From Bacteroidales bacterium (GTDB lineage: Bacteria > Bacteroidota > Bacteroidia > Bacteroidales > JAADJA01), in contig DAOVYU010000040.1 in NCBI GenBank assembly GCA_030635465.1, positions 1 through 7,446 of the forward strand: a stretch of DNA of 7,446 bases, in the 5' to 3' direction. Numbering within the stretch: the stretch's first letter is position 1; each line of letters opens with the position of its first letter. Made by a program: the position numbers and the translations under genes. The notes under the pieces are model-generated. The model made no database searches. It was not told the DNA's origin and saw only the letters and a program-made list of their open reading frames with translations. Below are positions 1 through 7,092 of the stretch, piece by piece.

Positions 1-30
1 AATATAAAATCCATTATTTATCAATCGGTA

Positions 31-708
31 TTATAATTGCCAATCGATTTCTACTTGAAGGGTTTGCCTTAAGTAATTATTTGTTTTGGAAAATGGTTTA
101 CTTCCGAAAAATCCCCGGTCAGCAGAAAATGGTGAAGGGTGCGCGGATTTTATTATAAAATGTTTTTCTGTATCAACTAAAGTTTCTTTGTTTTGGGCAT
201 ATTTTCCCCATAATATAAAAACCAGCTTTTCTTTTTTTACAGATAAATTAGAAATTACTGCATCTGTAAAATTTTCCCATCCTTTATTCTGATGTGACCC
301 TGCCTGGCTAGCTCTGACCGTTAAGGTTGCATTTAGCAATAGTACACCTTGTTTTGCCCATTTCTCAAGGTTTCCACTTTCAGGAACAGGGTAAGCAAGA
401 TCATTATATAATTCTTTAAAAATATTTTGCAAAGAAGGAGGTTTACGAATGTTATCCTTTACTGAAAAACAAAGTCCGTTTGCCTGTTTATGCCCATGGT
501 ATGGGTCCTGGCCTAAAATAACAACTCTTACATTATCAAAGCTTGTAAAATTAAATGCAGCAAATATTTCCGGGCCTGGTGGGAATATGGTATATTTCTT
601 TTTTTCATCAACAAGAAATGATTTCAATTCAAGAAAGTAGCCGGCATTAAATTCATCCTTGAGTATCTGCTTCCAACTAGTTTCAATATTAGGATTAATT
701 TTAGTCAT
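31..708 (-). CDS. ung: Uracil-DNA glycosylase, family 1 (UNG)
   Basis: This enzyme cuts uracil from DNA after cytosine deamination or dUTP incorporation, starting base excision repair in the cytoplasm. At 225 aa it has normal family-1 length. The water-activating motif GQDPYHG is at residues 66-72, with the catalytic Asp at D68. F81 lies in the NGLCFSV segment and should stack on uracil. LLLNATLTV at 123-131 supplies the uracil-reading Asn (N126). The HPSP loop at 190-193 holds the catalytic His H190. The residue after HPSP, usually the Leu that wedges into the helix, is Phe (F194) here. The ATG at 708 is chosen because the N-terminus fits the family and an exact consensus promoter lies 55 nt upstream (763-792). 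The gene stands alone, divergent from a small lipoprotein gene. Only 30 nt follow its stop in this window and no terminator is evident. Function is near certain from the motifs. Confidence 0.98.
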   Translation of the reverse strand: MTKINPNIETSWKQILKDEFNAGYFLELKSFLVDEKKKYTIFPPGPEIFAAFNFTSFDNVRVVILGQDPYHGHKQANGLCFSVKDNIRKPPSLQNIFKELYNDLAYPVPESGNLEKWAKQGVLLLNATLTVRASQAGSHQNKGWENFTDAVISNLSVKKEKLVFILWGKYAQNKETLVDTEKHFIIKSAHPSPFSADRGFFGSKPFSKTNNYLRQTLQVEIDWQL

Positions 709-762
709 GAATAAAAAATCTTGAATTAGGGGTGTAAGTAACTAAATTACAATAATTACGTA

Positions 763-792
763 CAAATTTAAGTTTTACTAAACAAAATGCAA
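763..792 (-). promoter_or_regulatory. Bacteroidota-type promoter of ung
   Basis: On the minus strand TTG (790-792) is followed by exactly 19 nt and then TAAATTTG (763-770). This matches the phylum consensus TTG-N19-TAnnTTTG for the primary sigma factor. Transcription would start near 757-760 and give a leader of about 50 nt before the ung ATG at 708. Its upstream element falls in the same few bases where the divergent lipoprotein promoter would have its own. Confidence 0.7.
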
Positions 793-809
793 TAATTCTG
801 AAATAATTA

Positions 810-817
810 TATCTTTG
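810..817 (+). promoter_or_regulatory. Probable -7 element for the small lipoprotein gene
   Basis: TATCTTTG fits TAnnTTTG exactly and ends 22 nt before the ATG at 840. The expected TTG 19 nt upstream (788-790) reads TGC, so the -33 half is poor. The promoter may be weak or may need an activator. The site diverges from the ung promoter, and the two -33 zones coincide around 787-792. Confidence 0.45.
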
Positions 818-839
818 TAAACCTTCTTAATAAAGAAAA

Positions 840-968
840 ATGAAAAAAGTTATAATCCTAATACTGGCCTTTATTACAATCGGAATAATAATGATATCAT
901 GTAAGTCGGCAGAAAAGTGCCCGGCATACGGTGAAGCAAAGAAATTTCAGATTGAACAGCGATATTAG
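840..968 (+). CDS. Small lipoprotein with CPAYG motif (42 aa)
   Basis: This is a very short gene of 42 codons. ATG 840 follows an A-rich leader and the stop is TAG 966-968. The product starts MKK, continues with a hydrophobic stretch (residues 4-19), and reaches the lipobox-like M-I-S-C with Cys21. Signal peptidase II would leave a lipidated peptide of only 22 residues containing C27-P-A-Y-G31 followed by basic and acidic residues. From memory, Bacteroidota genomes carry many unannotated mini-lipoproteins with a CPAY(G/S) core. I know of no function for them. It lies 110 nt upstream of the beta-barrel gene in the same direction and may be its partner. Support comes from the clean signal-plus-lipobox design and the TAnnTTTG element upstream. 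The protein could be an inner-leaflet outer-membrane or periplasm-facing lipoprotein; its destination cannot be decided from sequence. Confidence 0.75.
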   Translation: MKKVIILILAFITIGIIMISCKSAEKCPAYGEAKKFQIEQRY

Positions 969-1008
969 TCGTTTCTCACCAGAGATTATTCAATATCCTA
1001 TAAAATAT

Positions 1009-1052
1009 ATATTTATCGAATTTCGTTATTTGATAAATATTTTTTATTTTTA
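1009..1052 (+). terminator. AT-rich hairpin plus T tract between lipoprotein and barrel genes
   Basis: A perfect 9-bp inverted repeat, ATATTTATC (1009-1017) and GATAAATAT (1032-1040), surrounds a 14-nt loop and is followed by a T-rich run (1041-1052). An alternative smaller fold, CGAA-T-TTCG (1017-1025), overlaps the left arm and the loop. It may end or attenuate transcription of the lipoprotein gene before the next gene. The stem has only one GC pair per arm, so it would be weak. No convincing TAnnTTTG promoter was found between 969 and 1078, so the downstream gene may depend on readthrough. Confidence 0.35.
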
Positions 1053-1078
1053 TCGGCTCTCAGTTCAGCCGGGATAGC

Positions 1079-1837
1079 ATGCAATATATAAAAGGCACAA
1101 TACTTATTTTTACTATTTTTTTGGTTAGTAGTCAATTACAAGCACAAATTGAAAGTGCAATTGATACTTCTAAAAACATTTTGCTTTTTAAAGAGGCAAG
1201 TGGCGGTTTATTGCTGCATACTCAAGGCTGGGGGCTTAAATTTAGCAAAGGATATAATAAAACGGCTTTCAAAAAACGAATGTTGGTTTTTGAGTTAGTC
1301 GAAATGCAATCACAAAAGCAGATCCGTACCATTAATCCCTATTTTACCAATTCTAAAAGTTATATTTACGGGAAGTTAAACTCATACTTTATTATAAGAG
1401 CTTCTTATGGAATACATCGATTATTGAATAGGAAACCTTACTGGGGTGGTGTGGAATTGCGTTTTTTTTACATGGGTGGGGTTTCATTGGGCTTTGCTAA
1501 GCCGGTATATCTATATATTTTAAAACCTTCTCCTATATTTTATGAATACACTATTTCAGAAGAAAGATATGACCCTGAAGAGCATTTTGTCGACAATATT
1601 TTTGGGCGGGCATCATTTACTAAGGGTTTTAATGAAATAGGTGTTTATCCAGGTTTTCATGTTAAAGTTGGGTTGGATTTTGATTATGGTGTTTATCGAA
1701 CAAAGGTTAAATCATTAGAAGCTGGGGCAACCCTTGATATTTTTCCTCGTCCTGTTCCTATGATGGCTTTTAACGACCCGAATTATTTTTTCCTTACGCT
1801 GTATTTGAATTTTAATTTTGGAAAGCGTTATAACTAA
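1079..1837 (+). CDS. Probable outer-membrane beta-barrel protein, function unknown
   Basis: The 252-aa product has an N-terminal signal peptide (about residues 1-22, cleavage near L-Q-A/Q). The rest is rich in aromatic and glycine residues and alternates polar and hydrophobic residues in likely amphipathic strands: about 43-60, 66-77, 94-116, 121-148, 186-204, 210-229 and 235-252. This is what an 8 to 10 stranded outer-membrane barrel looks like. Conspicuous segments are the Gly-rich hairpin near 131-138, the KPVYLYIL strand (141-148), and the Pro-rich turn FPRPVPMMAF (222-231). I recall similar proteins annotated only as hypothetical in Bacteroidota and cannot name a family. ATG 1079 is preferred because it gives a complete signal peptide; the bases before it show no clear ribosome site. 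The gene follows the CPAYG lipoprotein gene by 110 nt and ends in a bidirectional terminator. The last residues (NFGKRYN) do not end in the usual C-terminal Phe, so assignment as a classical barrel is inference. Confidence 0.7.
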   Translation: MQYIKGTILIFTIFLVSSQLQAQIESAIDTSKNILLFKEASGGLLLHTQGWGLKFSKGYNKTAFKKRMLVFELVEMQSQKQIRTINPYFTNSKSYIYGKLNSYFIIRASYGIHRLLNRKPYWGGVELRFFYMGGVSLGFAKPVYLYILKPSPIFYEYTISEERYDPEEHFVDNIFGRASFTKGFNEIGVYPGFHVKVGLDFDYGVYRTKVKSLEAGATLDIFPRPVPMMAFNDPNYFFLTLYLNFNFGKRYN

Positions 1838-1867
1838 AAAAGGACAGTTTTTCAACCGTCCCTTTTT
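1836..1867. terminator. Bidirectional intrinsic terminator between convergent genes
   Basis: A run of A (1836-1841) and GGAC (1842-1845) pair with GTCC (1858-1861) and a run of T (1863-1867), leaving one bulged C (1862) and a loop containing an extra G-C pair. On the plus strand the stem is followed by TTTTTC, and on the minus strand by TTTTTT. It overlaps the stop codon of the barrel gene and lies 22 nt past the stop of the fibronectin-repeat gene, so it can end both transcripts. Confidence 0.8.
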
Positions 1868-1889
1868 CATTTCAATTTAAGTATCTTAT

Positions 1890-3380
1890 TTATTTATCAA
1901 TGACCAGTTTCTCTGTATATACTTTACCTTCTGACTGAAGCCTGATAAGGTATAATCCGTTGTTCAACTGATCCAGGTTGATCGTTTTCTTAGCCAATCC
2001 CTGGTTGAATGTAAATGTATTCTCCAGTACTGTTTTACCTAGTAGATCCATTATTGAAACATTAATCCTTTTTTGACCATAGGTGTTGAGTTCAATTGTC
2101 AACAAGCCATTGGTTGGATTTGGGTAGATTGCAATATTTTCTTTTTCTAAAAATAGATCGCCATAGCCCTCAGTCTCCATGGATAAAAATGTTCTGGTTT
2201 CACTCCATTCTGTTGTATCACTATCCCAATAAGACCTTACTTTCCAACTGTAATGTGTTCCAATATCCAAAGTTTTATAAATTTGGAAAAATGAAGTATC
2301 TGTAGATTCTGTTTCCATAGTACTGTTATCCTCAGACCAATAATGTAATTCATATTGTTCAGAACCATTGATGTATTCCCATTTTAAAAGGGGTTCAAAT
2401 CCAGCAGTGTCTCCCTCAGCAGGACTAACCAAATTCACCGTATTAATTATTTCAAAACTTCTAACTTCTGACCAGCTGGTTGTATCCAATAAATGAGCTG
2501 CAGCGGTTCGCCAGTAATACATACCACCAAAAGACAATTGAGGCAGAAGTAAAGTATTTGAAGAAGTAAATCCTGCTATACATGGAAATGTAAAATCCGG
2601 ATCGATACATATTTGATATACATAAGATTCAACACCTGAAATTACTTCCCATTCAAGTTCAGTTGTAACATGCTGATCGGTAGCAGCATCTTCCGGAGAA
2701 ACTAAACTTACTCCATCTACGGTCATAAACGACCAGACTTCTGACCATTCACATATATCTTCTGCATGTTTGCCTCGGACTTTCCAATAGTAAGTAGTAT
2801 CAAACAGCAGATATTTTGCATTCAGATAATAATAGGCAGTGTCATCTGGAAAGGTTCCAAATGCAACAGAATCAGTAAAATCAATTGTTGTAAAATTAGT
2901 ATCAAGGCTAAGTTGAACCTCATAATATGTAAGTCCTGTAATAACATTAGGTCCTTTTCTATTGCTCCACGACAATTTCGTATCAGGTACAATTCCAGTA
3001 CTTTCATTCGCAGGATATTGTAAAGCAATATCATTCATAACGGTAAAGCTGTTTATGCTTGACCAGCCACTTTCACCAGTATCATCTTCAGCCTTTACTC
3101 TCCAGAAATAGGTTTCTCCAAAGGTTAGGTTCTCAGTTTGATAGGCTGATGTTTGAACGTTTATTTCATCAGGACTTTGAAACTGATCATTTGTATCAAT
3201 TTGGACAGTGTAAGTAACCATCCCAACTCCATTAACAGCATACCAATCTAGTTCAACATTGGCCATTTGATTTATAGCTGCACTATCAGGAGATTTTAAT
3301 TCAGGAGGTAAAACATCCGTTTGGGCTATTAAACCAATTGAAAGAAAAGTGAACAGGACTAAAAAAAGTAAATTTTTCAT
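1890..3380 (-). CDS. Secreted fibronectin-III-like repeat protein with T9SS type A sorting domain
   Basis: This 496-aa protein is predicted to be exported by Sec and then carried across the outer membrane by the type IX system. The signal peptide is residues 1-19 (cleavage near L-I-A/Q). Four fibronectin-III-like repeats follow, about 23-114, 116-220, 223-311 and 313-400. Each has a strand ending Y-x-W-[RK] (YFWRV 91-95, YYWKV 197-201, YYWRT 288-292, YSWKV 377-381) and a closing W-S-x-x-x-[ST]-F motif. The T9SS tail begins IYPNP (418-422), contains the usual [IV]-x-D-L-x-G-K strand (444-449), and ends KLVIDK. No catalytic motif is visible, so an adhesion, spacer or carbohydrate-binding role is only a guess. 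The frame opens at GTG 3381-3383, but the immediately following ATG 3378-3380 gives the standard MKN signal start and is preferred. It begins 43 nt after the propeller gene stops. No TAnnTTTG box lies in the gap, so the two are probably cotranscribed. Confidence 0.88.
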   Translation of the reverse strand: MKNLLFLVLFTFLSIGLIAQTDVLPPELKSPDSAAINQMANVELDWYAVNGVGMVTYTVQIDTNDQFQSPDEINVQTSAYQTENLTFGETYFWRVKAEDDTGESGWSSINSFTVMNDIALQYPANESTGIVPDTKLSWSNRKGPNVITGLTYYEVQLSLDTNFTTIDFTDSVAFGTFPDDTAYYYLNAKYLLFDTTYYWKVRGKHAEDICEWSEVWSFMTVDGVSLVSPEDAATDQHVTTELEWEVISGVESYVYQICIDPDFTFPCIAGFTSSNTLLLPQLSFGGMYYWRTAAAHLLDTTSWSEVRSFEIINTVNLVSPAEGDTAGFEPLLKWEYINGSEQYELHYWSEDNSTMETESTDTSFFQIYKTLDIGTHYSWKVRSYWDSDTTEWSETRTFLSMETEGYGDLFLEKENIAIYPNPTNGLLTIELNTYGQKRINVSIMDLLGKTVLENTFTFNQGLAKKTINLDQLNNGLYLIRLQSEGKVYTEKLVIDK

Positions 3381-3423
3381 CACTCTATTATATTTTAATG
3401 ATAACTTGATTTCGTTTATATAA

Positions 3424-6400
3424 TTATTTTACAATGATCAGCTTAGCAGTACTAATTTCATTTCCTGCAACCATCTTCACTAAATACGTACCTCTTACTA
3501 ATGTTTGTGTATTTAGTTGAATAGTTTGACTTCCCTGACTAAATCCTATCTCATTTGATTGCTGTAGTAGTTTACCGCTTAAGTCATATATGCTAACCTG
3601 AACAGGAGTGCTATTTTTCAAATCGAATGATATTGAGATTAAATCACCGGCAGGATTTGGATATATTGATAAAGCACCAATATTAGCAGATCCACCGTTG
3701 GCTGGATTTTCTTCTACACCAACTTTGCCATAGGTCTCATCCCTGAAAATCCCCCTGCCATGTGTTGCTACATATATCATCCCATAGTTTTTAATTGCCG
3801 GATATATTTCCCATTTCGTAAGTCCTGTTCCCGGATCTACTTGCGAAAGGGAAAAGCTCGTTTTTGAATTGGTTTGCTGTTTCATTGCTAATACTGGTAT
3901 TTTTCCTATACTACCTGAAGCATCGTACCATGCTGGATTTGCAGCAGTAATATTTTCTGTCATCCAGATACCCTCTTCAGTACCAACGATGGCAATATTA
4001 TTTTCAGGGTCCATTTCCAAAATAGAAGAATATAACGGCATCTTAGGCAAGTCACCTTGTTTTAATTCAAATGTTGGTACATCGCTCAGTGCATTGTTTG
4101 AATAATATACATATTCAGTGTTACCATAGTTACCCAAAGTAACCAATACATTATTTGCGTCATTTGGATCAACAGATACAGATGTGATTACCTGAGTGTT
4201 GTCTTCTGTAACTACTAGTTCAGTTGTTGCTATGATACAATTGGGACTGCTTATATCTGCAAGTTCTTCATTGTATGCCAATGCAATATTTGAGATTCTG
4301 AATAGCCTTCCTTCAAAACTTCCCACGAATAAATAGTTTCCATCTCTGGAAGCCGCAATAGAGCTTGGATTTTCTTCAAAACCATTGTTGTTATCATTTG
4401 ATATAATGAACCATTCAGGATCCACATTGAACCTAATTGCCTGTAATGTCATCCATACTTCATCTTCTAAAGCCATGAAAAATTTAGTAGATATAATATC
4501 CTGTACCATAATTGAATCACCTGATTCCAGTGCTTCTGGAAGAATGTAACCAATGGGATGTCTGTAATTATTACTTCTTGCTATAATGGTATCATTTGCT
4601 TCATGATGTTCTGTAGCATAATATTTTACAGAATCCCTGCTGTTTAAATTATTATAATCTTCCCATAATAGCATTGGTGTTAAAAAATTATTGTTGTCAG
4701 GAGTTACATCTACAAAAAAGTTAGTTGAATAATCGTATCCAAGGGTTTCTGATCGTCTGGTTCTGTCAACCAAATCATCATCTGTTGGTAGTGGACTTTT
4801 TGTGTAAATAGAAGTAGGATCAATATCATCATCATTTGGATAATTTACCCGGATATTCGAAACGGAAATATATCCACCATCAGTACCCTCAGGAAACTTG
4901 GTATCTAAGTTAGCTGGTCGCCACATATCTTCACCTTTCATAGGTGAATTACCAGTTCCTCGGATGTATTGGGTTCCATTATCCTGTGTACCACCAAAAA
5001 CTTCATATGGATATGAAGACGTACCTACAGTGTAAAATTGTGTAACATTATAATTCTTATTTTTTGCAGCGAAATAATAGAGGAATCCATCATAGCTTAC
5101 TGAAAAGACACCACCATCTGTCCCTGCATAAAACTGATTGTTGTAACCAGGCCGGAATTCATAAACATGATGGTCAACATGACAATATACTATGCTGAAT
5201 ATTCCATTATTATTAATAAGAAACGTAGCATCCCCAACTGATTTTTCTTCCCATTGATAAAAACCGGTTTCAGCTACTTTAAGACCTTCCCACATATTAA
5301 CACCTCCAGCCAGTATTCTATAAGGATCATTCGGAAATACCTTTAAGGTATTGTTATAATCACCCTGGTAATAATAATTTACTGTATTATCCTTAATGTA
5401 CATGTAGCCAAGGATATTAACTGTATTTGTTCCACCTGGAGCAATTGCTCTCCATGAATTTCCTTTATCCTCAGATATATACACTCCGAAAAGGCTGTTT
5501 CTATAAGGACTGGAAGATTTTGCTGCCATGGCGTATACGATATTCTGATTTGATGGGGCAATAGCAAAAGAAAGTCGGCCAGTATTGTCACTTGATGGAT
5601 AACCAGTTATTGGATTGAATGTTTCATTAATAAATAAATAATCGGTATGCCAATTGCTTACTTCGTTAGAAGCACTGGTTGTTTCATATAACACATTATC
5701 AGATTTATCCTTAATAATGATATCAGTAACAAAATTTATATTGTCTTTCCTTATATAATCATTGTTATCAGGATATATAGAGCGGTTGACAAACTTTTTA
5801 GGATCTCCACTTTCTGAAACATAAATAAATCCATTGAAAGTTGCTATGATCCAGCCATCATCACTGATATCAACATCGTAAACATTTCCATACTCCTCAA
5901 ATTCTCTATATTCACTGTAAGTTGATTGTGTACTGGTAGTATCATTCTCCAGGATGTCAACAGTTACTGAGGATTCCCCATAAATTTCAAGTTCGCCTTC
6001 AATGATTTCAAAACTATCGCAAACAATAATAGAATCTCTATGAATCATTCTGTTAATAATCGCACTATCCAGTTTGTATTTACAAACAGATGACCAGCTT
6101 TCTGCATTTTCAACAGGTAACGAAGCATAATGTAAGCTGGATTGCGTTGCTGCAAATATTCGGTTATTGTTTTTATCTATTTTTAATTTGTTTACATAGG
6201 CAAAATCGATCTTATATTTTGGATTCGTACCAGCAACCAGTGTAAAGTTATCATTGTTTCCAGATTTAAATATTCCTTTACCAACAAAACCTCCTTCATA
6301 GCCCCAATCTTCGAAATTCGTATATTTCTCTGTTCCCAATCCTTCACCAGTTCCAACATAAATGGTCCCATTGTCGGCCTGAACCATAGTAGAAACATTT

Positions 6401-6849
6401 AAGTTCGCTGTACCACTTGAATTATTGATCTTTGACCAGGAGCCACCCAGGTTGGTTGATTTAAAGAGACCACCAGTAACAGATCCAGCGTAAAGCGTAT
6501 TCGCATTTGGATCCTGGTTATCAAATATTAGTGCTCTTGTTCTTCCTCCAATATTGTCTGGTCCCATTTCTATCCAATCTAAATCGGAATTGCTATTCCC
6601 TGATTTTAACATAGCCTGCTCTTCAATCTGCTCTCTGGCAGCTATTACGTCGTGAGGGTTCAGTATTCCAGTATGTTGGTTGTTTCTGATAAGGGCAAGG
6701 TATTCTTTGGCTCCCTGAATGCTTTGTCCTCCACCTTTAGCAATTAGCTTTTGTTCATTATTTTGCTTGCTTGCCGAAATAAGAAATAAAGCAACCAGAC
6801 CACTTATTAGAATGGATAATACTCCAATAGGTAAAAATCTTTTTTTCAT
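3424..6849 (-). CDS. Secreted BNR/sortilin-like beta-propeller protein with T9SS type A sorting domain
   Basis: This large exported protein (1141 aa) has a signal peptide (about residues 1-26, cleavage near I-S-A/S) and a linker. A propeller region then opens with WIEMGPDNIGGRTRA (92-106). BNR/Asp-box-like turns appear as GGLFKSTNLGGSW (126-138), GVYISEDKGNSW (455-466), YAGTDGGVFSVSYDG (574-588) and GTDGGYISVS (655-664). FGGTQDNGTQYI (618-629) and ATHGRGIF (1028-1035) are hallmarks of the sortilin/VPS10-like and WD40/YVTN/BNR-like proteins common in Bacteroidota. The T9SS tail starts SIYPNP (1061-1066), has IYDLSGKLL (1087-1095), and ends KLIIVK. Many such proteins are auto-annotated as glycosyl hydrolases from the BNR repeats, but no sialidase active-site set is evident, so enzyme activity should not be assumed. 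Segments 255-320 and 670-780 break the blade pattern and may be insertions. ATG 6849 has an A-rich leader and a full signal peptide. It is probably the first gene of a two-gene operon with the fibronectin-repeat gene. Confidence 0.88.
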   Translation of the reverse strand: MKKRFLPIGVLSILISGLVALFLISASKQNNEQKLIAKGGGQSIQGAKEYLALIRNNQHTGILNPHDVIAAREQIEEQAMLKSGNSNSDLDWIEMGPDNIGGRTRALIFDNQDPNANTLYAGSVTGGLFKSTNLGGSWSKINNSSGTANLNVSTMVQADNGTIYVGTGEGLGTEKYTNFEDWGYEGGFVGKGIFKSGNNDNFTLVAGTNPKYKIDFAYVNKLKIDKNNNRIFAATQSSLHYASLPVENAESWSSVCKYKLDSAIINRMIHRDSIIVCDSFEIIEGELEIYGESSVTVDILENDTTSTQSTYSEYREFEEYGNVYDVDISDDGWIIATFNGFIYVSESGDPKKFVNRSIYPDNNDYIRKDNINFVTDIIIKDKSDNVLYETTSASNEVSNWHTDYLFINETFNPITGYPSSDNTGRLSFAIAPSNQNIVYAMAAKSSSPYRNSLFGVYISEDKGNSWRAIAPGGTNTVNILGYMYIKDNTVNYYYQGDYNNTLKVFPNDPYRILAGGVNMWEGLKVAETGFYQWEEKSVGDATFLINNNGIFSIVYCHVDHHVYEFRPGYNNQFYAGTDGGVFSVSYDGFLYYFAAKNKNYNVTQFYTVGTSSYPYEVFGGTQDNGTQYIRGTGNSPMKGEDMWRPANLDTKFPEGTDGGYISVSNIRVNYPNDDDIDPTSIYTKSPLPTDDDLVDRTRRSETLGYDYSTNFFVDVTPDNNNFLTPMLLWEDYNNLNSRDSVKYYATEHHEANDTIIARSNNYRHPIGYILPEALESGDSIMVQDIISTKFFMALEDEVWMTLQAIRFNVDPEWFIISNDNNNGFEENPSSIAASRDGNYLFVGSFEGRLFRISNIALAYNEELADISSPNCIIATTELVVTEDNTQVITSVSVDPNDANNVLVTLGNYGNTEYVYYSNNALSDVPTFELKQGDLPKMPLYSSILEMDPENNIAIVGTEEGIWMTENITAANPAWYDASGSIGKIPVLAMKQQTNSKTSFSLSQVDPGTGLTKWEIYPAIKNYGMIYVATHGRGIFRDETYGKVGVEENPANGGSANIGALSIYPNPAGDLISISFDLKNSTPVQVSIYDLSGKLLQQSNEIGFSQGSQTIQLNTQTLVRGTYLVKMVAGNEISTAKLIIVK

Positions 6850-7052
6850 TTTATTTTTATTTGAATGTTGTTTAAATATGCTAAAACACTACCATAAAAG
6901 AGTGGCACAAGTTACACCTTTTTTGTTTATAAGCAAGAATGTTTTTAATAAAAAAGTATCAACAAATTAACGCAAAATTAATTTTGAAAAAGCAATTTAT
7001 TGATCATTTTCTTTTTTAACTACCATGCTTACAGTTACAGTTGTAACTATAG
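6850..7052 (-). other. Long 5' leader of the propeller operon (inferred)
   Basis: If transcription starts about 6 nt downstream of the consensus promoter at 7058-7087, the propeller mRNA has a leader of about 200 nt. The stretch is very AT-rich, has no credible ORF on the coding strand, and begins with a stem-loop (7033-7048). A second TAnnTTTG match, TAATTTTG on the minus strand at 6973-6980, lacks a TTG at the right distance and may be chance. No known riboswitch consensus is recognised. Confidence 0.4.
7033..7048 (-). other. Stem-loop at the 5' end of the propeller-operon leader
   Basis: AGTTAC (7033-7038) and GTAACT (7043-7048) form a perfect 6-bp stem with a 4-nt loop. It starts within a few bases of the inferred transcription start. 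Such 5'-terminal hairpins often stabilise mRNAs; here the role is inference. Confidence 0.4.
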
Positions 7053-7057
7053 TAATA

Positions 7058-7087
7058 CAAAAATAATTGAATTTTTATAATATACAA
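7058..7087 (-). promoter_or_regulatory. Consensus promoter of the propeller/fibronectin-repeat operon
   Basis: On the minus strand TTG (7085-7087) is followed by exactly 19 nt and then TATTTTTG (7058-7065), a full match to TTG-N19-TAnnTTTG. It lies about 210 nt upstream of ATG 6849 and is the only full match found upstream of that gene. A pair of direct repeats abuts it on the upstream side, which suggests control by a DNA-binding activator or repressor. Confidence 0.7.
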
Positions 7088-7092
7088 CTGGC

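Noticed and set aside
1..36. Plus-strand open frame of 11 codons ending TAA at 34-36, possibly the tail of a gene convergent with ung
   Set aside because: Too short to judge and would overlap the ung stop; no supporting composition or motif.
2766..3023. Plus-strand 85-codon frame inside the fibronectin-repeat gene
   Set aside because: Fully antisense to a gene with clear repeats; no family features of its own.
3381..3383. GTG as start of the fibronectin-repeat protein
   Set aside because: The next codon is ATG and gives a standard MKN signal peptide; GTG adds only one residue.
3424..6849. Sialidase or other glycosyl hydrolase activity for the propeller protein
   Set aside because: BNR-like turns alone do not show catalysis, and I could not identify the arginine triad and the Asp, Glu and Tyr of a sialidase.
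6719..6970. Plus-strand 83-codon open frame overlapping the start of the propeller gene and its leader
   Set aside because: Antisense to a well-supported signal peptide, no promoter or ribosome site, and a low-complexity composition typical of chance frames in AT-rich DNA.
6973..6980. Minus-strand TAATTTTG as an alternative promoter for the propeller gene
   Set aside because: The nearest TTG (6993-6995) is only 12 nt away instead of about 19; the 7058-7087 site is a full match.
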